Positions 30,344 to 38,515 are shown, counted from the first letter of the stretch. The stretch: DNA of 64,000 nt from Prevotella sp. E15-22 (GCF_023204875.1 NZ_CP096247.1:2790001-2854000), one strand, 5' to 3'. The notes: generated from the sequence alone by a model not told the origin. Program-made: numbers and translations.

Positions 30344-31222
30344 CTAGTCCCTAGGATGGGACTCATGATAAACTCGCTTTAGTTGTTCGAACGTGGTATG
30401 TGTGTAAATCTCGGTCGTTTCCAGGCTCTCATGTCCCAGCAACTGCCTCACACTTTCCAATCCAGCATCATGATTAAGCAATGCGGTTGCAAAACTATGC
30501 CTTAGCACATGGGGCGACTTCTTCTTTAAGGTTGTCACTTTCGAAAGACAATCCCTAACAACTTTGTACACCTCGTTTGCAGTTATCCGATTTCCCCTGG
30601 TTCCCAGGAAGAACGCAGAAGAATTTCTTTGGATTTGCTCATCACGGCAAGCCTTATACAGGCTCAGCTGTTCGGCCAACTCTTTGCCGAAGGGGATGAC
30701 GCGCTGTTTATTGCGTTTACCGGTAACCTTCAACTGCATAGCAGTCAGGTCAACGTCTTTATCGTCAAGCCCCACTAGTTCGCTTCGTCGCAACCCTGCC
30801 TCATATAGAGTAATAAGAATGGTACGCGCACGTACATCTATATATGTATCACTCCATTCCGTCTGATCCAAGAGTTCGTTAAGTTCCGACTCCTTCACAA
30901 ACTGCGGCAGCGGTTTCCGCTTTTTCGGACCCTTCACCATATGCGCCGGATCCCGACTGACCAACCCCCTTGCCAGGGCGAAACGGTAAAAGGATTTCAA
31001 GGCCGAAAGCCCTGTATTCACCGTCGAGGCGATATTACCCTTTTCCATCAGACTTTCCATCCACGACCGGATGACGTCGGCATCCACAGACGCCCATGTG
31101 AGCCCACCTTCTAGTCTCTCAAAGTATTGTTGGAAGTCCTTCAGACTATCCTCATACCTTTCTACTGTCAGTTCGCTGCGATTCCTTTCGTAGCGCAGAT
31201 AGTTGAGAAACTGGTCAATCAT
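30344..31222 (-). CDS. xerC: Tyrosine recombinase of the XerC/XerD family
   Basis: 292 residues from the ATG at 31222. The upstream TTG at 31234 is a weaker start. N-terminal SAM-like core-binding domain (about 1-85), then the catalytic domain with all residues: Arg145 (GLRRSEL), Lys169 (GKRNKQR), His238 and Arg241 (HVLRHSF), His264 (LLGHESL) and Tyr273 (EIYTHT). Probably resolves chromosome dimers at dif. No adjacent attachment site or cargo suggests an integrase role. Xer type (C or D) cannot be fixed from sequence alone. Confidence 0.88.
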   Translation of the reverse strand: MIDQFLNYLRYERNRSELTVERYEDSLKDFQQYFERLEGGLTWASVDADVIRSWMESLMEKGNIASTVNTGLSALKSFYRFALARGLVSRDPAHMVKGPKKRKPLPQFVKESELNELLDQTEWSDTYIDVRARTILITLYEAGLRRSELVGLDDKDVDLTAMQLKVTGKRNKQRVIPFGKELAEQLSLYKACRDEQIQRNSSAFFLGTRGNRITANEVYKVVRDCLSKVTTLKKKSPHVLRHSFATALLNHDAGLESVRQLLGHESLETTEIYTHTTFEQLKRVYHESHPRD

Positions 31223-31255
31223 AAAGCGTTGCAATCAAACTAATGTTTTCGGCAA

Positions 31256-31287
31256 CGAATTTACGGAAATTTTATGAAACTACCAAA
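31256..31287 (-). promoter_or_regulatory. Putative promoter of xerC-hpf
   Basis: Minus strand TTTG at 31284-31287, 20 nt, then TAAATTCG at 31256-31263, one mismatch to TAnnTTTG, 34 nt before the ATG. Confidence 0.55.
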
Positions 31288-31308
31288 TTTTTGAGGAAAT
31301 AATTTTAA

Positions 31309-31500
31309 TTATTCCTCAGTAGCGCGGAGCTTCTGTACGTAAACGGCGTGCTCCATCTTCAGGCGCTTCAGAACAGAAGGCTTGTCAAACTGCTGACGAC
31401 GACGCAGCTCTTTCACAATACCTGTCTTCTCAAACTTTCTCTTAAACTTCTTGAGGGCCTTCTCGATGTTCTCGCCTTCTTTTACTGGTACAATAATCAT
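31309..31500 (-). CDS. rpsU: 30S ribosomal protein S21 (bS21)
   Basis: 63 residues, basic: MIIVPVKEGENIEKALKKFK and the RRQQFDKPSVLKRLK segment typical of S21. In Bacteroidota bS21 with bS6 and bS18 masks the anti-Shine-Dalgarno of 16S rRNA, which explains why few genes here have Shine-Dalgarno sites. The leader is about 70 nt with a GC-rich hairpin at its 5' end (31542-31577). I see no strong Shine-Dalgarno before this gene. Confidence 0.96.
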   Translation of the reverse strand: MIIVPVKEGENIEKALKKFKRKFEKTGIVKELRRRQQFDKPSVLKRLKMEHAVYVQKLRATEE

Positions 31501-31541
31501 ACTGTTTTTTGACTTTAAATATTAAATAGTTATACATAAAT

Positions 31542-31577
31542 GCCCGCGTGCGCACACTGCGCGCACGAAAAGCGGGT
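31542..31577 (-). promoter_or_regulatory. GC-rich hairpin at the 5' end of the rpsU mRNA
   Basis: Minus strand ACCCGC ... GTGCGC / GCGCAC ... GCGGGC: an outer 6-bp stem (31542-31547 with 31572-31577, one G-U) and an inner 6-bp stem (31548-31553 with 31561-31566). It begins at the expected transcription start and stands out in a very AT-rich region. It could stabilise the mRNA or serve as a protein-binding leader. Confidence 0.6.
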
Positions 31578-31578
31578 G

Positions 31579-31609
31579 CAAAGGTACGACTATTTTGTGA
31601 ATTATCCAA
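31579..31609 (-). promoter_or_regulatory. Promoter of rpsU
   Basis: Minus strand TACCTTTG at 31579-31586 with TTGG at 31606-31609 at the expected spacing. Confidence 0.75.
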
Positions 31610-31725
31610 GATATTTTTAATATTTTTTGCATTTAGCCTCCAAAAATGTATTATTTTTAAAGACAAAGGCCGTAAAACTAATATTTATACCAATAATATT
31701 TATTTTGGAAAAATATACGGAAATA

Positions 31726-31757
31726 TTTGGCTATATGCAAAAAAGTTTGTAATTTTG
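31726..31757 (+). promoter_or_regulatory. Promoter of the argR-argG-argC operon
   Basis: TTTG at 31726-31729, 20 nt, then TAATTTTG at 31750-31757, 29 nt before the argR ATG. Divergent from rpsU. Confidence 0.8.
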
Positions 31758-31768
31758 CACCGCAATTC

Positions 31769-31782
31769 TGAATAAATATACT
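31769..31782 (+). promoter_or_regulatory. Putative ARG box (ArgR operator) at argR
   Basis: TGAATAAATATACT agrees with the E. coli ARG-box core TGAATWWWWATTCA at 12 of 14 positions (counted by eye). It lies between the -7 element and the start codon, so ArgR bound here would block its own operon. Confidence 0.5.
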
Positions 31783-31785
31783 ATT

Positions 31786-32262
31786 ATGAAGGAAAAGAAC
31801 AATAGACTAGAAGCCCTCCGCCTCATCATTTCGAGTCAGCAGATGGGTAGCCAAGAAGAGTTGTTAAATGCCCTGCAAAAAGAGGGTTTTCAGTTGACAC
31901 AGGCCACATTAAGCCGCGATTTAAAGCAGTTAAAGGTAGCCAAGGCCGCCACCATGAGTGGAAACTACGTCTATGTACTCCCCAACGAATCCATGTACAA
32001 GCGCGTGAGCACGCCAAGTTCCGCTCGCGAGATGATGCAGATTCCCGGCTTCATTAGTATCAGTTTTTCAGGCAACATGGGCGTCATCAAGACGCGTCCA
32101 GGCTATGCCAGTGCCATTGCCTGGAATATAGACCGCGGTGACCTACCTCAAATACTTGGGACCATTGCCGGCGACGATAACATCTTTGTGGTGATAAAAG
32201 AAGGGTTCAGCCATAGAGAGGTGACGGAAGCGCTCAGCAAGGTCGTCCCTAATATGAAATGA
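31786..32262 (+). CDS. argR: Arginine repressor ArgR
   Basis: 158 residues. N-terminal winged helix (LEALRLIISSQQMGSQEELL ... QLTQATLSRDLKQLKVAKAA, recognition helix about 38-52) and a C-terminal hexamerisation and arginine-binding domain with GDDNIFVVIKEG. It senses arginine and represses biosynthesis. First gene of the operon with the GNAT gene, argG and argC; an ARG-box-like palindrome lies just before its start. Confidence 0.95.
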   Translation: MKEKNNRLEALRLIISSQQMGSQEELLNALQKEGFQLTQATLSRDLKQLKVAKAATMSGNYVYVLPNESMYKRVSTPSSAREMMQIPGFISISFSGNMGVIKTRPGYASAIAWNIDRGDLPQILGTIAGDDNIFVVIKEGFSHREVTEALSKVVPNMK

Positions 32263-32280
32263 ACACAATTACTATTATAA

Positions 32281-32895
32281 ATGGAAAAAGAAGAAATTGA
32301 AGTCCTTGTGGCTGATGTAGAACACGAGGCCTATGTAGACACCATACTTGACACCATTGCCGAGGCCGCCAAGGTACGAGGCACCGGCATTGCCAAGCGT
32401 ACACACGAATACCTGGCCAAGAAGATGGCAGAAGCCAAGGCCGTCATTGCCCTTCGCAAGAGCGACGGACGCTTCGCCGGATTCAGTTATATTGAGACAT
32501 GGGAGAACCAGCAGTATGTAACCACCTCCGGTCTTATCGTACATCCTGACTTCCGTGGTTTGGGATTAGCCAAGCGCATCAAGGACATGACCTTTACGTT
32601 AGCCCGCACCCGTTGGCCCCACGCCAAGATTTTCTCGCTGACCAGTGGTGCCGCAGTGATGAACATGAACACCAAGTTGGGCTATCAGCCTGTAACCTTT
32701 GCCGACCTGACCGACGATGAAGCATTCTGGAAGGGTTGCGAAGGTTGTGTCAACGTGGATGTACTGCATCGCACAGGACGCAAATACTGCATCTGCACAG
32801 CCATGCTCTACGACCCAACAGAGCATCTGCCAGCCAAGATCACAGACGACGTGCTGGCCCGCATTCGCCACCTGGATGAATTAGAAGAGAAATAA
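32281..32895 (+). CDS. GNAT acyltransferase in the arginine operon, probable N-acylglutamate synthase
   Basis: 204 residues with one GNAT fold: the acyl-CoA loop is GLIVHPDFRGLGLAKRI (about 80-97; RGLGLA is the P-loop). It lies 18 nt after argR and 14 nt before argG, which argues for the first arginine step, acylation of glutamate, since no argA or argJ is seen nearby. Whether the acyl group is acetyl or succinyl cannot be read here; Bacteroides uses succinylated intermediates. Two Cys-rich spots (EGCVNV, YCICTAM) near the C-terminus are unexplained. Confidence 0.7.
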   Translation: MEKEEIEVLVADVEHEAYVDTILDTIAEAAKVRGTGIAKRTHEYLAKKMAEAKAVIALRKSDGRFAGFSYIETWENQQYVTTSGLIVHPDFRGLGLAKRIKDMTFTLARTRWPHAKIFSLTSGAAVMNMNTKLGYQPVTFADLTDDEAFWKGCEGCVNVDVLHRTGRKYCICTAMLYDPTEHLPAKITDDVLARIRHLDELEEK

Positions 32896-32909
32896 AAAAA
32901 AAGAAAGAT

Positions 32910-34115
32910 ATGAGTAAGAAGAAAGTTGTAGTAGCATTCAGCGGTGGATTGGACACCAGCTACAATGTAATGTATCTGACCAAGGAGTTAGGTTACGAAG
33001 TATATGCCGCTTGTGCCAACACTGGCGGATTCTCGGCCGAGCAGCTGAAGAAGAACGAAGAGAACGCCTATAAGTTGGGCGCTGTGAAATATGTGACCCT
33101 CGATGTTACACAGGAGTACTATGCCAAGTCATTGAAGTACATGATCTTCGGCAATGTGCTGCGAAACAACTGCTATCCCATCAGCGTATCGTCAGAGCGT
33201 ATCTTCCAGGCCATCGCCATTGCCCGTTATGCCAAGGAGATTGGCGCCGATGCCATTGCACACGGCTCTACAGGTGCAGGCAACGACCAGATTCGTTTCG
33301 ACATGACCTTCCTGGTGATGGCTCCTGGCGTCGAGATTATCACCTTGACACGTGACCGTAACCTGACACGTAAGGAGGAGGTCGACTACCTGAACGCCAA
33401 TGGCTATTTTGCCGACTTCACCAAGTTGAAGTATTCATATAACGTAGGTATCTGGGGCACCAGTATCTGTGGCGGCGAACTCCTCGACCCCACTCAGGGG
33501 CTGCCTGAGGATGCTTACCTGAAGCACGTCACAGCCAAGGAAAACGAGGCGCTGCTGAAGATCTCCTTCGACAAGGGTGAGATTGTAGCCGTCAACGGTG
33601 AGCAGTTTGACGACAAGGTGAAAGCCATCCAGAAGATCGAGGAGATTGGCGCATCCTACGCCATTGGCCGCGACGCCAACGTGGGCGACACCATCATCGG
33701 CATCAAGGGTCGCGTAGGCTTTGAGGCTGCCGCCCCCAAACTGATTATCGAAGCACACCGTCTGCTGGAGAAGTCAACCCTCTCTAAGTGGCAGCAGTAC
33801 TGGAAAGACCAGGTGGCCAACTGGTACGGCATGTTCCTCCACGAGAGTCAGTACCTGGAGCCAGTGATGCCCGATATCGAGGCCATGCTCACCTCCAGCC
33901 AGCGCAATGTCACTGGTACAGCCATTCTGAAGCTCCGTCCTTACGGCTTCGAGACCGTAGGCATCGATTCTGCCAACGACCTCACCAAGAGTAAGCTGGG
34001 CGAATATGGCGAGACCCAGACAGGCTGGACAGCCGACGAGGCCAAGGGCTTCATCAAGGTCAGCTCTACCCCACTCCGCGTTTACTACGGCATTCACAAA
34101 GACGAGAAACGCTAA
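32910..34115 (+). CDS. argG: Argininosuccinate synthase
   Basis: ATP-dependent joining of citrulline and aspartate. 401 residues with the PP-loop VAFSGGLDTSYN (about 8-19), AHGSTGAGNDQIRFD for citrulline/aspartate binding, and SYNVGIWGTSICGG. Length is normal. Third gene of the operon. Confidence 0.97.
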   Translation: MSKKKVVVAFSGGLDTSYNVMYLTKELGYEVYAACANTGGFSAEQLKKNEENAYKLGAVKYVTLDVTQEYYAKSLKYMIFGNVLRNNCYPISVSSERIFQAIAIARYAKEIGADAIAHGSTGAGNDQIRFDMTFLVMAPGVEIITLTRDRNLTRKEEVDYLNANGYFADFTKLKYSYNVGIWGTSICGGELLDPTQGLPEDAYLKHVTAKENEALLKISFDKGEIVAVNGEQFDDKVKAIQKIEEIGASYAIGRDANVGDTIIGIKGRVGFEAAAPKLIIEAHRLLEKSTLSKWQQYWKDQVANWYGMFLHESQYLEPVMPDIEAMLTSSQRNVTGTAILKLRPYGFETVGIDSANDLTKSKLGEYGETQTGWTADEAKGFIKVSSTPLRVYYGIHKDEKR

Positions 34116-34149
34116 TTTACTTTGACCACAAATTTAACGGATTAAACGG

Positions 34150-35115
34150 ATGATAAAAGTAGGTATCTTAGGTGCAGCAGGCTATACGGGTGGTGAACTC
34201 ATCCGTGTGTTGCTCAACCATCCTCAGGCAGAGATTGTCTTTGCCAACTCTGAGAGTAATGCAGGCAATCTGGTTTCTGACGTACACGAAGGCCTCATCG
34301 GCGAGACCGATCTGAAGTTCACTGACGAGATGCCCTTCGACAAGGTCGACGTTGTCTTCTTCTGCTTCGGCCATGGCAAGAGCGAAGCCTTCCTCAAGGA
34401 ACACACCATCCCTGCAAGCGTGAAGATTATCGACCTGGCGCAGGACTTCCGCATCAAGGGCGACCACGACTACGTGTATGGTCTGCCAGAAATCAACAAG
34501 GCCGACATCGCGCAGGCACAGCATCTGGCCAACCCAGGCTGCTTTGCCACCGCCATCCAGTTGGCGCTCCTCCCTGCCGCCCATATGAACCTGCTGAAGG
34601 AAGATGTGGCCGTCAACGCCATCACGGGATCCACTGGTGCTGGTCAGAAACCAGGCGCCACCACCCACTTCTCATGGCGCAACAATAACCTGAGCATCTA
34701 TAAGCCCTTCCAGCATCAGCATATCGCCGAGATCCGTCAGAGTCTGAAGCAGGTGCAGGGCTATTTGGATGCCGACATCGACTTCATCCCCTATCGTGGC
34801 GACTTTGCCCGTGGCATCTTCTGTACAGCCGTGGTAAAGACCGCAGTACCTGCAGAAGAGATTATCAGCACCTATAAGGACTTCTATGCCGATGCCGCCT
34901 TTACGCACTATACCGACAAGGCCATCGACCTGAAGCAGGTGGTAAATACCAACAAGGCATTGGTGCACTGCGAGAAGTTTGGCAACAAACTGCTCATCAC
35001 CTCGGCCATCGACAATCTGCTGAAGGGCGCCGTTGGTCAGGCCGTACAAAACATGAACATCATGTTTGGCATCGACGAAGCTGCAGGATTAAAGTTAAAA
35101 GCTTCAGCCTTCTAA
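34150..35115 (+). CDS. argC: N-acyl-gamma-glutamyl-phosphate reductase
   Basis: NADPH-dependent step to the semialdehyde. 321 residues: Rossmann motif GAAGYTGGEL (8-17) and catalytic Cys131 in NPGCFATAIQLAL. The family name says acetyl, but the substrate may be the succinyl form in this lineage. The 3' end (34984-35065) is duplicated at 35930-36009. A strong terminator follows at 35139-35178. Confidence 0.96.
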   Translation: MIKVGILGAAGYTGGELIRVLLNHPQAEIVFANSESNAGNLVSDVHEGLIGETDLKFTDEMPFDKVDVVFFCFGHGKSEAFLKEHTIPASVKIIDLAQDFRIKGDHDYVYGLPEINKADIAQAQHLANPGCFATAIQLALLPAAHMNLLKEDVAVNAITGSTGAGQKPGATTHFSWRNNNLSIYKPFQHQHIAEIRQSLKQVQGYLDADIDFIPYRGDFARGIFCTAVVKTAVPAEEIISTYKDFYADAAFTHYTDKAIDLKQVVNTNKALVHCEKFGNKLLITSAIDNLLKGAVGQAVQNMNIMFGIDEAAGLKLKASAF

Positions 35116-35138
35116 GCGAACAAACAATAAAAATACAG

Positions 35139-35178
35139 GAACCGACTAACATTTTTCATAGTGTTAGTCGGTTCTTTC
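35139..35178 (+). terminator. Intrinsic terminator of the argR-argC operon
   Basis: GAACCGACTAACA ... TGTTAGTCGGTTC (13-bp perfect stem) followed by TTTCGTT. Confidence 0.9.
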
Positions 35179-35253
35179 GTTATTCCACTGCTTTTCTGTG
35201 ATTTTGCAATGTTTTTCTGCGAATATGAGAGTACCTTTTTTCAACACATTTCG

Positions 35254-35261
35254 TATATTTG
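35254..35261 (+). promoter_or_regulatory. Promoter -7 element of the LRR pseudogene
   Basis: TATATTTG, 36 nt before the ATG at 35297, matches TAnnTTTG. No clear -33. The promoter looks intact although the gene is broken. Confidence 0.6.
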
Positions 35262-35296
35262 CAAACAATCTAATAACAAACAATATTATTACGACT

Positions 35297-35925
35297 ATGA
35301 AAAAAGAATCTATTTACACTCGTACTGATGCTCACTGCACTAAATGCAGGAGCACAAGATTTAGAGTACTCCTTTGACAATGCAACGAGGACGGCAAAGG
35401 TGACGTATCGCATGAGACAATTAGGCGACGGCACATGGGAGCGCATCCAAGGAGGTTATCATGGCGATATCGTCATACCAGAAGAGGTATCAGGCTATAC
35501 TGTTACAGGCGTTGGCGAGTTGGCATTCGACCAATGCTATGATGTTACATCCGTTAAGTTTCCTAACACGATGAAGTCAATTGAGGAGCGTGCCTTCTGT
35601 GGCTGAATTTGGATTCACCGCATGTGAAAACGTGAACACCATTACATGTCTTGCAACGACTCCACCCGTATGTAGCAACTATGTTTTCTCCAATACCGAC
35701 AAGCAAGCCTGCAAGCTATATGTTCCTGAAGCAAGTATAGAGTTATACAAGGCCGCAAATATATGGAAGGACTACTTCAACATCGAATCAAATGTTCATA
35801 GCGTCGCCATGGATGCCTTATTCACGAATGGCGCATCTTACGACCTGCAAGGACGAAAAGTAAACAGTCAGACAGTTGATAAGGGTCTGTATATCAACAA
35901 CGGCAAGAAGATAATCGTTCGCTGA
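35297..35925 (+). pseudogene. BspA-like LRR (LRR_5) surface protein gene with two frameshifts
   Basis: The ATG at 35297 is followed by six A. With five A the frame would read a good signal peptide (MKKNLFTLVLMLTALNAGA, cleavage before QDLEYS) joined to the open frame at 35328; with six it stops after 26 codons. The body carries LRR_5 features (GYTVTGVGELAFDQCYDVTS, FPNTMKSIEERAFCG) and then stops at 35604-35606. A second frame continues at about 35610 (ACENVNTITCLATTPPVCSN) to the C-terminal sorting-like tail (ASYDLQGRKVNSQTVDKGLY). Repeats have evidently been lost at the junction. The first break could be a sequencing error or a phase-variable run; the second is real decay. Confidence 0.8.
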
Positions 35926-35929
35926 CAAC

Positions 35930-36009
35930 AACAAACTACTCATCATCTCCTGCATCGATAACCTAGCCAGGAGAATAGGATAAGGCCGTACAAAACATGA
36001 ACATCATGT
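35930..36009 (+). repeat. Diverged duplicate of the argC 3' end
   Basis: This stretch aligns with 34984-35065 inside argC. A block of 27 identical bases (35983-36009 with 35039-35065) is preceded by about 55 bases at clear similarity with a 2-nt length difference. The copy is not coding here. Its end forms part of the terminator at 35985-36025. Confidence 0.85.
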
Positions 36010-36025
36010 CTTGTGCGGCTTTTTT
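35985..36025 (+). terminator. Terminator formed from the duplicated argC tail
   Basis: GCCGTACA (35985-35992) pairs with TGTGCGGC (36012-36019, one G-U), with ACATG/CATGT inside, then TTTTTT. It would end plus-strand transcription from the LRR pseudogene just before the convergent deacetylase gene. Confidence 0.75.
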
Positions 36026-37170
36026 CAGAACTTATACTCAACGAAGGCCTCCATGGCCTCGTAGCAGGCCAGGCCCAGGTCGTCGTAGAGTTTGGCCGTG
36101 GCACGGTTACGATCCTCGGCACGCTGCCAGAACAGACGCTCGTCGTTACCCAGAAACGGTGCACTCTCCATCTGACTCTGATGGCGAAGGATGGCGTTGC
36201 GTTTCTCGCGCAACTCCTCAGGACTCATGGGCACGCACATCTCAATATTCTCAATCTCCCATTCAGACCAGGCCCCACGATACATCCACACGCGACACTC
36301 GTTGAGCCATTCAGCGCCAGCCTTCTTCTCCTCGTCGATGGCAGCCAGCACAGCATCAGTACACTTGCGATGCGTGCCATGAGGATCGGCTAGGTCGGCA
36401 GCCACGTATATCTGATGCGGCTTGATCTGCTGCAGCAACTCCTGAATGATGTGCACATCGCGCTCCGACATGGGCAACTTCTCAATCTTGCCACTCTCAT
36501 AGAAAGGCAGGTCGAGGAAATGAATATGATCCTTCTTAACACCATTATATCCACAGGCATTGCGCGCCTCACCACGACGGATGAGTCCCTTGACGGTCAG
36601 CACATCGCGACTGTCAAAGTCGCCCTCCTGCTTCCGTTTGATGAATCCCAACACCTCATCGGCATAACGCTTGATGAGTTCATCGCTGCCATTGGCAAAC
36701 ACCTCATTGAAAGAACGCAGGAAATGCATGTAGAGTCTCACCTCCTCGTCGGCCACAGCAATATTACCTGAAGTCTCATAGGCAATATGCACGTCGTGCC
36801 CCTGCTGCTTCAGTCGACGGATAGTGCCACCCATCGAGATAACATCATCGTCAGGATGCGGCGAGAAGACAATGACACGCTTGGGATAAGGCAGCGCACG
36901 CTCTGGACGCGTAGAATCGTCAGCATTAGGCTTTCCTCCAGGCCAGCCAGTGATGGTGTGCTGCAGGATGTTGAACACAGCGATGTTCACCAATCCTGCC
37001 GATCCATATTCTTCGACATAGTGCTGCATGCCGTTGTCCACATAATCCTTCGTCGAAAGCTTCAGCACAGGCTTTCCCGTTTTGAGGCAAAGAGCAATCA
37101 CATCGCTTCGCAACTGACGGTCAGCGATATGATCGAAATTGATAGTAGATGTTAGATTCAGGTTCATCAT
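36025..37170 (-). CDS. PIG-L family deacetylase, matching the C-terminal half of NagB-PIG-L fusions
   Basis: 381 residues from the ATG at 37170; the ATG at 37167 is also possible. The PIG-L zinc motif SPHPDDDVISMGG (about 103-115 of this form) and the later DPHGTHRKC histidine motif are present, with a preceding LQHTITGWPGGKPNADD segment. In Bacteroides the same sequence forms the C-terminal part of a ~660-residue protein annotated glucosamine-6-phosphate deaminase. Here the N-terminal NagB half is absent, yet a promoter box (37210-37217) and a fitting start are present. Probably a functional stand-alone N-deacetylase of a sugar substrate; an old truncation cannot be excluded. Confidence 0.75.
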   Translation of the reverse strand: MMNLNLTSTINFDHIADRQLRSDVIALCLKTGKPVLKLSTKDYVDNGMQHYVEEYGSAGLVNIAVFNILQHTITGWPGGKPNADDSTRPERALPYPKRVIVFSPHPDDDVISMGGTIRRLKQQGHDVHIAYETSGNIAVADEEVRLYMHFLRSFNEVFANGSDELIKRYADEVLGFIKRKQEGDFDSRDVLTVKGLIRRGEARNACGYNGVKKDHIHFLDLPFYESGKIEKLPMSERDVHIIQELLQQIKPHQIYVAADLADPHGTHRKCTDAVLAAIDEEKKAGAEWLNECRVWMYRGAWSEWEIENIEMCVPMSPEELREKRNAILRHQSQMESAPFLGNDERLFWQRAEDRNRATAKLYDDLGLACYEAMEAFVEYKF

Positions 37171-37209
37171 TATTAAATTTATATCATTAACAACGTTATC
37201 TTCTGGGTG

Positions 37210-37217
37210 CAAAGATA
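37210..37217 (-). promoter_or_regulatory. Promoter -7 element of the PIG-L deacetylase gene
   Basis: Minus strand TATCTTTG followed by CAC, 40 nt before the ATG at 37170. A TTTG at 37241-37244 is somewhat too far (23 nt). Confidence 0.6.
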
Positions 37218-38417
37218 CTAAAAAAAGTTGCTCAATTGTTCAAAAACATAAGGAATCGACGCAAAAGTATTGTCCTGCCTACCCATTCTCACCATGATAA
37301 GGCGCTTATAGGGGTTCACATAAAGCACCTGTCCACGAATGCCATGGGCATAATAGCCAGGATATGGCGCCTTGTCGGCCCCAATACTACTTAGGTTATA
37401 CCAGTTGAAGTGATAGCCGTCGTTGTCCTCAGAATAGTCGGTGGTCTGATGTATCCACTCCTCGCTGACGATGCGCTGGCCGTTCCACACACCACCGTTC
37501 ATGTAAAGCCGACCAATCTTGGCCAGGTCCTGCATCGTGGTCGATATGCCACCAAAGGCATGCGCCACCCCATGCTTACGACTGTCGATATTGACAATGG
37601 CAGGCGACTCCATCTGCAAGGGCTTCCACACCTTCTCGCTGAGATAGTCAATATAGCGCTGGCCAGTGGCCCGTTCGATGACAACACCAAGGATCTGGGC
37701 CGTCATACTCTCATAGCGATGTTCCTTGCCAGGCTCGCACCTGAACTTCAGCCCACGAATCTGCTTCATCAGGTTATGGCCGTAGTTCAGCTTCGCCATG
37801 GCGTTGAGACGCTTCAATTCCTTCAATCGCAGCGAGTAGGTATCGTCGAAGTCCAGTCCACTCCGCATGTCGAGCAGGTGTCGGATGGTGAGTTTCTGCC
37901 ACATAGGGTCTTTCTTCTTGAGTTCAGGCAGATAGTCAGTCACCACATCGTCCACACTCTTGATGTAACCCTCATAGACAGCAATGCCACACATCAGCGA
38001 CGTGATAGACTTCGACACAGAGAACACCGTTCCCAACCTATCGATGGTGATGTCGCCCACATAATGCTCATAGACGATGCTGTCGTTGTGGATGATGAGG
38101 ACGCCCTGCGTATCCGTCTTACCCTTCAGGGCCTCCCATAGCGTCACGTTCTTATAGCGCTTACCCTGATTAAAAAAGTGGAGCGTGTCTATCCATGCGG
38201 ACTGTTGCTTGGCATGAGGAAACGAGAACGTCGACGTTCCATTGGCGATGGTGTCGTGCACATGATGCTCAAAACTATAGATATCCGGCCCACTTTGTCC
38301 ATCGGCCCGATAGCCCCTTATAATAGCACACGACGATAAGAGAAGGGTGCACACGCATGCCAGCGAAAGCACCACGGCGTTACCCTTTTCAATCCTAGAT
38401 CTTGATTTCAATTGCAT
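37218..38417 (-). CDS. Beta-lactamase-family serine hydrolase lipoprotein
   Basis: 399 residues from the ATG at 38417, chosen because the promoter lies at 38457-38488. Lipoprotein signal ending in LLSSC near residue 24. The catalytic Ser-Lys motif is SVSKS (FSVSKSITSLMCG) and the third motif is HGIRGQ; the second Tyr motif is probably RYESMTAQ. Class C / penicillin-binding-protein-like fold, often peptidases or esterases in the envelope rather than true beta-lactamases. Substrate unknown. Confidence 0.85.
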   Translation of the reverse strand: MQLKSRSRIEKGNAVVLSLACVCTLLLSSCAIIRGYRADGQSGPDIYSFEHHVHDTIANGTSTFSFPHAKQQSAWIDTLHFFNQGKRYKNVTLWEALKGKTDTQGVLIIHNDSIVYEHYVGDITIDRLGTVFSVSKSITSLMCGIAVYEGYIKSVDDVVTDYLPELKKKDPMWQKLTIRHLLDMRSGLDFDDTYSLRLKELKRLNAMAKLNYGHNLMKQIRGLKFRCEPGKEHRYESMTAQILGVVIERATGQRYIDYLSEKVWKPLQMESPAIVNIDSRKHGVAHAFGGISTTMQDLAKIGRLYMNGGVWNGQRIVSEEWIHQTTDYSEDNDGYHFNWYNLSSIGADKAPYPGYYAHGIRGQVLYVNPYKRLIMVRMGRQDNTFASIPYVFEQLSNFF

Positions 38418-38456
38418 TTGTTCCTGAAAAATATCTGTTAAGTTTTTTATGTGGTG

Positions 38457-38488
38457 CAAAGGTAGGTAAATCCTTTTTACCATGCAAA
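38457..38488 (-). promoter_or_regulatory. Promoter of the serine hydrolase gene
   Basis: Minus strand TTTG at 38485-38488, 20 nt, then TACCTTTG at 38457-38464. Full consensus. Confidence 0.85.
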
Positions 38489-38515
38489 CATTACAGATAC
38501 TTTTTTTAGTATTCA

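Noticed and set aside
30344..31222. XerC-like gene as an integrase of a mobile element
   Set aside because: No att repeats, phage or plasmid genes nearby; it is linked to hpf and has ordinary Xer features.
35581..35925. Separate 114-residue gene start at 35581
   Set aside because: Its first residues read out of frame through LRR codons; it is the 3' part of the broken LRR gene.
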